Below, piece by piece: positions 58,189 to 64,000 of a stretch of DNA of 64,000 bases. This DNA is from an uncultured Sphingobacteriaceae bacterium. GTDB lineage: Bacteria > Bacteroidota > Bacteroidia > Sphingobacteriales > Sphingobacteriaceae. The translations under genes were made by a program, and so were the position numbers. The stretch is from contig CAMLLO010000006.1 in NCBI GenBank assembly GCA_946480915.1, positions 116,408-180,407 on the forward strand, given 5' to 3'. The stretch's first letter is position 1. Each line of letters starts with the position of its first letter. Below the pieces are notes generated by a model. It had not been told where the DNA came from. It searched no databases and worked only from the letters and a program-made list of their open reading frames with translations.

Positions 58189-58683
58189 TTATTTCGGCTC
58201 CAAAAAAGCCTTCGAAACCTGCACTAGTATCGACTGAGTGATCGACTCAATTCTAATTAACACTCTTTGTGAAGATTTCCATGAAACCAGTTCACCTCTC
58301 AAACCCTGTAGTGGGCCAGCCTTTACAGTTACGAGTTGACCTGGCTCAAACTCCTGTTCGACTATCTCTAAATCGGAAGAATTGGCTAGCAATAGTTTTA
58401 GTTGCGTTATTTGGCGTTCGGGTATTGTAGCAATTTTGCCCGAGAAATAGATGAAACGACTCACTCCCTTGCACATCAACACATCAGGCAGCTGATTTGT
58501 ATGAATGTGCACAAATAGATAGGACGGTATTAACGAAACGTCCACCCACTTTTTTCGATCGCTCCATTGGCGAAGCTGTTTCTGCACTGGAAGATAGACA
58601 TGGATGTTCTTCTTTCTCAGCTCCAATTCAGCCTTCTTCTCAGCTCTAGAATGAGTATAAACCGGGTACCAAAACAAATCCAT
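58189..58683 (-). CDS. NusG/RfaH/UpxY-like transcription antiterminator
   Basis: 164 residues. N-terminal NGN domain (about 1-105: WYPVYTHSRAEKKAELEL, RKKWVDVSLIPSYLFVHI) and C-terminal KOW domain (GQLVTVKAGPLQGLRGELV). In Bacteroidota, UpxY proteins of this kind let RNA polymerase read through long capsule operons. It stands after wza and wzc and before asnB, with the hairpin at 58123 just downstream. Which leader it acts on is not shown by sequence. Confidence 0.87.
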   Translation of the reverse strand: MDLFWYPVYTHSRAEKKAELELRKKNIHVYLPVQKQLRQWSDRKKWVDVSLIPSYLFVHIHTNQLPDVLMCKGVSRFIYFSGKIATIPERQITQLKLLLANSSDLEIVEQEFEPGQLVTVKAGPLQGLRGELVSWKSSQRVLIRIESITQSILVQVSKAFLEPK

Positions 58684-58693
58684 TCAACAATCC

Positions 58694-61114
58694 TTATACT
58701 TTTTCTTCGCTTTTAAATCGTTTCCAAAGATTCCACCAATTAGTCTTTTCATCTTCGGAGTAATAGCCGTCTCCTGAGTAACCTGAGTAATCAGAATAGT
58801 AATATTGGTAGGCACTACCTGTATAATTGCTACTATAGTATCTGCTGTGGAAAGCATCGTCAGTAACAGCGTTCAAAACAATGACAACATTGTTCAATTT
58901 ATATTCACCTGATAAGCGGTCCGGTATCGTTGCCGCGTTATACCTGGAAACTCCAGAGCGGATGACAAACAGATTGATGTCCGCATGTCTTATAAGGGGA
59001 ATCGAGTCGGAAACTAAACCTACTGGCGCAGTATCTAACAAGACAAAGTCGTATATCTCAGATAGTTCTGCAATCAGTTTTTGCATGCGATTCGTATGTA
59101 GTAACTCCGATGGATTCGGCGGAACAGGACCTGAAGCCATAAAGTGAAGATTTTCGATATTCGTTTTTACGATTACCGACTCAAGATCATGCTGGGTGGA
59201 TAAATACGTGCTTAATCCTTTTGTATTATCTGCTTTAAAAGATTTATGTAGTTTTGATTTTCTCAAATCGGCGGCCAAAAGAATTACCTTTTTATCAATT
59301 AATGCTAATGTGCTGGCAAGATTGATAGATACGAAAGATTTACCTTCTCCCGAAATCTCCGATGTAATACAAATAACCTTGCTTTTCTTTTCTCCTGCCA
59401 AAAAGCTCAGATTAGTTCTAACTGAACGCACCGATTCTGCAAATATCGACTTTGGTTTTTGTACTGAAAGGGCTTGAGTATTGTCCTTGTCGATAAATCC
59501 TGGAAATTCTCGGATTATTCCTATAATAGGAATGGAGGTTAGGCTTTCAACAGTTTCTTTATCATAAATATAAGGATTAGCAATTCGGACTAAAAGAATC
59601 ATCCCTACACCTATTCCCAATCCCCATAAAAAGGCATAAGTGTAGATTTTGCCTGGAATAGGTGAAATGAGACGGTTTCCCGGTTCTGCCTCATCGACAA
59701 TCGTTGCTCCGGGAACAACCGCGGCTTTACTGATTTGCGCTTCTAACTTCTTCTCAAATAAATATTCGAATACTTTTTGATTAATGTCAAAGTCAGATTG
59801 AAGGTTGATATAATTACGTTCGGTACCTGGGAGGCTAATGGCTTCGCTTTCCGCTTTTGAGAGTTGTCTCGCTACATAGCGTTGCAGTCTGCTGTTTCTT
59901 TCTTTATAGCTTTGAATATTTGTAATGATTGCCTTCTTGGTTTCCGCAATTTGATTGTCAAGAGTTGAAATTTGTTGTGAATTTGGAGAATAAATTGCGA
60001 GTTTTTTTTCCCTTTCAAAGATCAATGCGTTCAACTGGGTTACTAAAGTCGCGAGCATCGCGTCAACTTTGCCCTCTACGTTGTAATTATATTCGTTCGA
60101 ACTCGAATTCTTTTTTATACGCTCCTCTAACTGATTTATAGTTTGTTCTTCCAACTCCAAAGCGCTTTTTTCTTCATTCTTAGATGAAATTTCCTCAGAT
60201 CGATTAGACGCAGCTGAGGTAAAGGTGATCATCTTATTGTTTCGTTTAAACTCTGCAAGCGCGGAACCGGAAGCTCTAACCTGCTGCGATAAAAAATCGA
60301 GTTGTTGATTGATGAAAGTTATTGTTTGAGATGCCGACAAGCTTCGTCTGTAACCATCAAAATAAACATATTCTTTTAAAATTGCATTTAAGATATCAGC
60401 TGCAAACAGTGGGTTTCGATCAGTCACTGTTAGCATAAGAATGTTGGAACTCTTTGCAGCCTCTCTCATACTAAGGCCCCCGGCAACTCTTCCCAAAAAA
60501 TCCTCCTTAGAGTTAAATTTTATCGAATAAGTGCTGTTTGTGGCAGGACCACTCATTACTTTGAAGTCTATCCCGGGCAAAGAAATTACCTGCCCATATT
60601 TGTAGACCTTCGCGTTATCATCGGACCCATTTTTATAGCTTAATTGAAAGGTATCTACATTGATGTTTTGGATATCAAAAAAACCCCTGTAGAAGGTAGC
60701 GGAATCTTGTTTTACAATCTCAATGGGAAATGGAATTTCCGGATACAATTCTGACGTTCTTACCCGGCCTTTAACAAAATAAGAAACCCTATAGTTAATT
60801 CTTGAAATAGCATTTAGTAACACATCTCGGGATTGTATTACGTACGTTTCTGCCTGAACTTTATTGGTTCTATCATATATATTCTTAACCGCTAGAAGTT
60901 CTGTGATCTCGGACTTTTCTTCTACAAATTTCAGAGAAGCATTAGTAGAGTATACTTTCGGCGTATACCACAAGTATAGATAAGCAATAATAGTCGTAGT
61001 TACAATACAAGCTGCTATCCAGTACCATCGACTCCAAAGAATCCTTAGAACTTTTAGGTAATCAATGCTTTGCGTTGGAAGTTTTGAAGCATTATTAGAT
61101 TCGGTACTGGTCAT
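58694..61114 (-). CDS. wzc: Polysaccharide co-polymerase / tyrosine autokinase (Wzc)
   Basis: 806 residues. N-terminal Wzz domain with one membrane helix (about 35-55), long coiled periplasmic part with the QQLDFLSQQV region, a second helix near 510, then the BY-kinase domain: Walker A' SEISGEGKSFVSIN, Walker A-related LLAADLRKSKLH and Walker B DFVLLDTAPVGLVSD. The C-terminus has a Tyr-rich cluster (YYSSNY, YQYYYSDYSGYSG), where autophosphorylation occurs in Wzc. Controls chain length and export together with Wza. Two bp after the end of wza. Confidence 0.93.
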   Translation of the reverse strand: MTSTESNNASKLPTQSIDYLKVLRILWSRWYWIAACIVTTTIIAYLYLWYTPKVYSTNASLKFVEEKSEITELLAVKNIYDRTNKVQAETYVIQSRDVLLNAISRINYRVSYFVKGRVRTSELYPEIPFPIEIVKQDSATFYRGFFDIQNINVDTFQLSYKNGSDDNAKVYKYGQVISLPGIDFKVMSGPATNSTYSIKFNSKEDFLGRVAGGLSMREAAKSSNILMLTVTDRNPLFAADILNAILKEYVYFDGYRRSLSASQTITFINQQLDFLSQQVRASGSALAEFKRNNKMITFTSAASNRSEEISSKNEEKSALELEEQTINQLEERIKKNSSSNEYNYNVEGKVDAMLATLVTQLNALIFEREKKLAIYSPNSQQISTLDNQIAETKKAIITNIQSYKERNSRLQRYVARQLSKAESEAISLPGTERNYINLQSDFDINQKVFEYLFEKKLEAQISKAAVVPGATIVDEAEPGNRLISPIPGKIYTYAFLWGLGIGVGMILLVRIANPYIYDKETVESLTSIPIIGIIREFPGFIDKDNTQALSVQKPKSIFAESVRSVRTNLSFLAGEKKSKVICITSEISGEGKSFVSINLASTLALIDKKVILLAADLRKSKLHKSFKADNTKGLSTYLSTQHDLESVIVKTNIENLHFMASGPVPPNPSELLHTNRMQKLIAELSEIYDFVLLDTAPVGLVSDSIPLIRHADINLFVIRSGVSRYNAATIPDRLSGEYKLNNVVIVLNAVTDDAFHSRYYSSNYTGSAYQYYYSDYSGYSGDGYYSEDEKTNWWNLWKRFKSEEKV

Positions 61115-61115
61115 A

Positions 61116-61901
61116 TTATCTCCTTATTGTATATAGTAGTAAGGCTATATTTAAAATTACGAACACGGGCTGGGAGATAATCGAATAACTTTTAATTCCC
61201 TCAGACAAATTAGTTAACCCCCTTGGTGCAATATAGATGATGTCGTTGTTTCTAAGTGCTAGTTTGTCACTTCGTAGAGAATTTAAGTTCTTCAAATTAA
61301 CATATATTATCTCGGGAGACTGTAAGTTTCCCCGAATAATTTTGACTTTTTTCGGATCTGCTGTCGACATAAAGCCTCCGCTCTCCGCTATGATCTCTAA
61401 AAGGTTAACGTTCTCTTCTTCAAGCATATAATTTCCAGGTCTCGCCACCTCACCTAGAAGAGTAACCTTTAGATTGATCACAGAAACATCAATGATCGGG
61501 TTTTTGAATAGCTTTTTGCTATAAAGTTCTTGAATTTGTGCTGCGGCCTCCTGTCGAGTCAAGCCATAAACATTTAGTGAACCAATTACGGGAAGGATTA
61601 CAACTCCATCTTTGTCGACTTGGAAGACTGCGCCTTCTTGAGTACCATCAGTCTTTGACGTGTTAACTAAGCCTTCTGGGTTTTGTAAATTTCTTATAAT
61701 TAACTTGTCGTAGAGGCTAATTTTATAATTTTTAGAATTTTCGAGGGTCTCATTAGCCACAAACACCGTCTTCGCCGTATCCGCAAACTTATCATACTCA
61801 CTTAAAAATAAAGTATTGGTATTTTTTAAAGATCTACACGACGAGAGCAAAAAAAGAGATAATACAATTGCCCCCAGGAACTTCCCCTTTTTTAAATTCA
61901 T
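61116..61901 (-). CDS. wza: Polysaccharide export outer-membrane lipoprotein (Wza)
   Basis: 261 residues. Signal peptide with lipobox LLSSC (Cys22) so the protein is lipidated; a Poly_export domain (YKISLYDKLIIRNLQNPEG) and SLBB-like segments (VTLLGEVARPGNYMLEEENVNLLEII) follow; the last residues form a hydrophobic helix (FVILNIALLLYTIRR). Builds the outer-membrane channel for the polymer. First gene of the minus-strand locus; its promoter should be in 61902-62100, where only weak boxes are seen. Confidence 0.93.
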   Translation of the reverse strand: MNLKKGKFLGAIVLSLFLLSSCRSLKNTNTLFLSEYDKFADTAKTVFVANETLENSKNYKISLYDKLIIRNLQNPEGLVNTSKTDGTQEGAVFQVDKDGVVILPVIGSLNVYGLTRQEAAAQIQELYSKKLFKNPIIDVSVINLKVTLLGEVARPGNYMLEEENVNLLEIIAESGGFMSTADPKKVKIIRGNLQSPEIIYVNLKNLNSLRSDKLALRNNDIIYIAPRGLTNLSEGIKSYSIISQPVFVILNIALLLYTIRR

Positions 61902-62091
61902 TTAATTAGAGTGTTATTAGATGTTGCTAAAATTGCTTATTAATTTCGGATATTCAAAAAATATCGCTTTTTTAAAACATATTTGTCCTTTTAGGGTTAA
62001 TTGTCCTTTCATTTTTATTACATGGTGTAGGGCAATGCGTATGTTTTAATTTTGTTGTTTTTGTTCTTATGTATTAATTTTCAGCTATTTA

Positions 62092-62124
62092 AAGCTTCAA
62101 CCCACAGCTTACAACTCACAACCC
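62092..62124. repeat. Word repeat (CAACCCACAGCTTACAACTC) abutting a start codon
   Basis: About four copies of the CAACCCA/ACAACTC words directly before the ATG at 62125, as before obgE. Confidence 0.65.
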
Positions 62125-62871
62125 ATGACCATCTCCATCATAACCGTCACTTACAATGCCGAAAAGTTCTTGAAGACTTGCATGGAATCCGTACAGCACC
62201 AAACCCATCCCGGTATTGAATACATTGTAATTGATGGTTTGTCGACTGATAAAACCCTAACCATTGCAGCCTCTTACGGGATTGTTGCGCAATTGGTTTC
62301 GGAAAAAGACAATGGAATGTACGATGCGCTTAACAAAGGAATACAACTGGCCACTGGTGATGTGATCGGGATTTTGAATGCTGATGACTTTTTAGCTTCA
62401 GCAGATGTGCTTGCGGATGTGGCAAAAGCCTTTTCAGAAACGAATGCCGATGTTGTGTATGGCGATTTATGGTATGTAGACAAATACGATACAGAAAAGG
62501 TGCTCCGCCGATGGAAGTCGAAGCCCTACAAACCGGGAATGTTTCAATGGGGCTGGATGCCTGCACATCCTACATTCTATGCCCGTCGTGAGCTATTTGA
62601 AAAATATGGCAATTACCGACTGGATATGGGCAGCGCTGCAGATTACGAGCTCATGATTCGCTTTCTGCACAAACATCGGGCAAAAAGCTTTTACCTTCCG
62701 GAAGTGATGGTGAAAATGCGGGTAGGGGGGATGAGTAACAGTTCGCTGGGCAACCGCATTAGAGCGAATAACGCAGATATGGAGGCGATGAAGATTAACG
62801 GAATAAAATTTCCCCGCCTGGCTGCTTTTCTTAAACCAATTCGGAAAATCCCGCAGTTTTTGGGCTTTTAG
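62125..62871 (+). CDS. Family 2 glycosyltransferase
   Basis: 248 residues. ISIITVTYNAEKFLKTCMESV, VIDGLSTDKTLTI, SEKDNGMYDALNKGIQLATGD and ILNADDFLAS (DXD) define GT2; the GWMPAHPTFYARRELFEKYG block is typical of colanic-acid WcaA/WcaE-like enzymes. Divergent from wza, so it has its own promoter in the 220-bp gap. Probably contributes to the same polysaccharide. Confidence 0.9.
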   Translation: MTISIITVTYNAEKFLKTCMESVQHQTHPGIEYIVIDGLSTDKTLTIAASYGIVAQLVSEKDNGMYDALNKGIQLATGDVIGILNADDFLASADVLADVAKAFSETNADVVYGDLWYVDKYDTEKVLRRWKSKPYKPGMFQWGWMPAHPTFYARRELFEKYGNYRLDMGSAADYELMIRFLHKHRAKSFYLPEVMVKMRVGGMSNSSLGNRIRANNADMEAMKINGIKFPRLAAFLKPIRKIPQFLGF

Positions 62872-63253
62872 GACAGGAGAGCCCCCTCATCCTGCACTCC
62901 CGACCGTTGCGAGCAGTTTTTGTAGGAATTTCAACCCGATTAAGGTGCTAATCAAGTCGCTGAGCAGCTTCGCCAGACCAAGCTTAGATACTGTATAGAT
63001 AAAGCATGGCAAAGGCATAGATAAAGCATGGATAGAGTATGAAGAATGTATCCAAAAATATCACTTAAAGTTTGCGCTTCTTCGTATAAAAAGGCAAGTC
63101 AAAAGGATCCATCCTCAATCCTTGTCAGGATCACAAAGCCTAGCTTGTGCTTTGGGAAGTGCTGAAACGAGTTTAGCATAGCATCTCCGACGATTAAGGA
63201 TCTAAGCATATGCGAGATGCTGAAGTACTTCATTTTATTCCCGCGGCCCGAAT

Positions 63254-63335
63254 GATACTTTAGATATAGATACGGTATGGGTACTGTATAGATACTATAT
63301 AGATACTGTACACATACTGTACTAACAGTGTAGTA
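63254..63335. repeat. Tandem TATAGATACTGTA words
   Basis: About six 11-12-bp units: GATATAGATACGG, GGTACTGTATA, GATACTATATA, GATACTGTACA, CATACTGTACT. Confidence 0.7.
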
Positions 63336-63495
63336 AAAGAATTTTTGAAAGTGTCTCTTTCCCAGCCTACTCTTCGTGTAGCCTACCTAAAGCGCCATAC
63401 TTAAGGGATGGTTGATTTTCACCGATTCGTACCAAACTTGATGCCCGGTTGTCTACGAGAATGATGGAGGAGGTTATTGTCCACCAATCTGCATT

Positions 63496-63545
63496 CAGCA
63501 ACCCAACATACCCCCGAAACCCTAAGTTCCGAAGGGTTGGGCCCT
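63496..63545. repeat. Direct repeat, copy 1 (CAGCAACCCAACATACCCCC element)
   Basis: Nearly identical to 63951-64000 (one extra base and two substitutions across ~47 nt). Contains AACCCT ... AGGGTT, a small hairpin. Confidence 0.85.
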
Positions 63546-63563
63546 CCCGCCAGTGCTAGACGA

Positions 63564-63675
63564 AAATTTGCCGACAGCTGGCCTTGTGCGCAGCTAGAGG
63601 GCCTCGGTTGTTTAAGTAGCAATGGCCAGCAGCGCAGATTAAACAGGCGCAGACCTGAGCGCTGCCGGCAAATTT
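63564..63675. repeat. Nested inverted repeat (112 nt)
   Basis: Outer arms AAATTTGCCGACAGC (63564-63578) and GCTGCCGGCAAATTT (63661-63675) match in 14 of 15 positions; inner arms GCTGGCC (63577-63583) and GGCCAGC (63624-63630) pair perfectly. Could be a structured RNA or the tip of a mobile element. Confidence 0.6.
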
Positions 63676-63950
63676 GTGTAAGGCTTGTGTGAAAGCACCT
63701 CGGGAGGGCACAAGAGTTTACTCACGTGGTGTTTATTTTTCTTTTTGGTGTTCATGGTGTTCATTTGGTCGGCATGGTTCTTTTGCGGATAAAAGGACTA
63801 GCCTTTCCGCGGCCTTTAAGCGGATCGAATGCAGTTTAGAGAAAAAGAGTGAATGTGCTCTGCATTAAGGTTCCCGCCTGGCGGGAATGACGGACTGGGT
63901 GGTTGATAATTATGAACAGAAATATCCTTTTAGCAATCCCGCTGAGCATC

Positions 63951-64000
63951 CAGCAACCCAACATACCCCCAAACCCTAAGTTCCGGAGGGTTGGGCGCTC
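63951..64000. repeat. Direct repeat, copy 2, cut by the window edge
   Basis: Begins CAGCAACCCAACATACCCCC 455 bp after copy 1, same orientation; what follows the GGGTTGGGC end is outside the window. Confidence 0.85.

Larger units (their letters stand above)
62872..64000. other. Gene-free, repeat-rich right edge
   Basis: 1.1 kb with no convincing gene. Contents: tandem words of TATAGATAAAGCATGG (62995-63031) and of TATAGATACTGTA (about 63254-63335); a degraded 'CATCCT...GGATC' palindrome region (63110-63235); a direct repeat pair at 63496 and 63951; a strong nested inverted repeat (63564-63675); the palindrome CCCGCCTGGCGGG near 63875. Two overlapping 60-70-codon frames over the direct repeat are spurious. 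Confidence 0.65.

Noticed and set aside
26815..62871. A complete O-antigen sugar-nucleotide pathway
   Set aside because: Apart from the RmlD-like reductase outside the block, no nucleotide-sugar synthesis genes are present, so the sugars cannot be listed.
63419..63692. Two overlapping 67-71-residue ORFs at the right edge
   Set aside because: They cover the direct repeat and inverted repeat on both strands; composition (Arg/Ser/Pro-rich) reflects the repeat, not a protein.

Overview
The window reads as a chromosome segment of a Bacteroidota bacterium, most likely from the Sphingobacteriaceae (Pedobacter/Mucilaginibacter-like). The grounds are the protein families (exosortase-like protein with Wzy-like partners, FloA, WcaF, a Leptospira-type CimA), Bacteroidota promoters of the TTTG / TAnnTTTG type upstream of tRNA-Arg and atpD, and abundant AT-rich intergenic 'word' repeats. 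Genus assignment is an inference from family resemblance; no 16S gene is present.

Layout. (1) 1-1327: tail of an outer-membrane beta-barrel gene with a terminator, then an ABC ATPase. (2) 1330-18722, minus strand: a nearly complete branched-chain amino acid block in the order ilvD-ilvB-ilvN-ilvC-(ModF-like ABC protein)-leuA-leuC-leuD-cimA-leuB, ending in a clear terminator. Beyond it lie a methyltransferase, an MntA/HepT toxin-antitoxin pair and ilvA. Together these give valine, leucine and isoleucine synthesis, with two possible sources of 2-oxobutyrate (IlvA from threonine, CimA from pyruvate). (3) 18723-19614: gene-free, with a decayed ORF. (4) 19615-21597, minus: atpC and atpD. (5) 21798-26607, plus: two related tiny membrane proteins, an RmlD-like reductase, floA, tRNA-Arg(ACG), adk and obgE.

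(6) 26815-62871: a surface-polysaccharide locus of about 36 kb, almost all on the minus strand and read from wza at 61901 down to 26815. It holds export and length-control genes (wza, wzc), a NusG/UpxY-like antiterminator, asnB, an ABC exporter (wzm, wzt with a C-terminal domain), about 19 glycosyltransferase-like genes, several methyltransferases, acetyltransferases, two tandem Wzy-like membrane proteins and an exosortase-family protein. The tail (xrt-like, Wzy-like pair, adjacent GT4) resembles the exosortase-Y-associated set of Sphingobacteriaceae. No lipid-carrier initiating transferase and no convincing flippase is visible. (7) 62872-64000: gene-free, rich in tandem words, palindromes and a direct repeat that runs out of the window.

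Most interesting for follow-up: the exosortase-linked polysaccharide locus combining ABC and Wzy-type parts; a possible substrate-like tail shared by two tiny membrane proteins; a mobile 'GTTGTGGGTT' word repeat that flanks genes and appears to have been absorbed in frame into a glycosyltransferase; a 15-nt hairpin core seen twice with different compensating arms; and the structured 455-bp-spaced repeat at the right edge.
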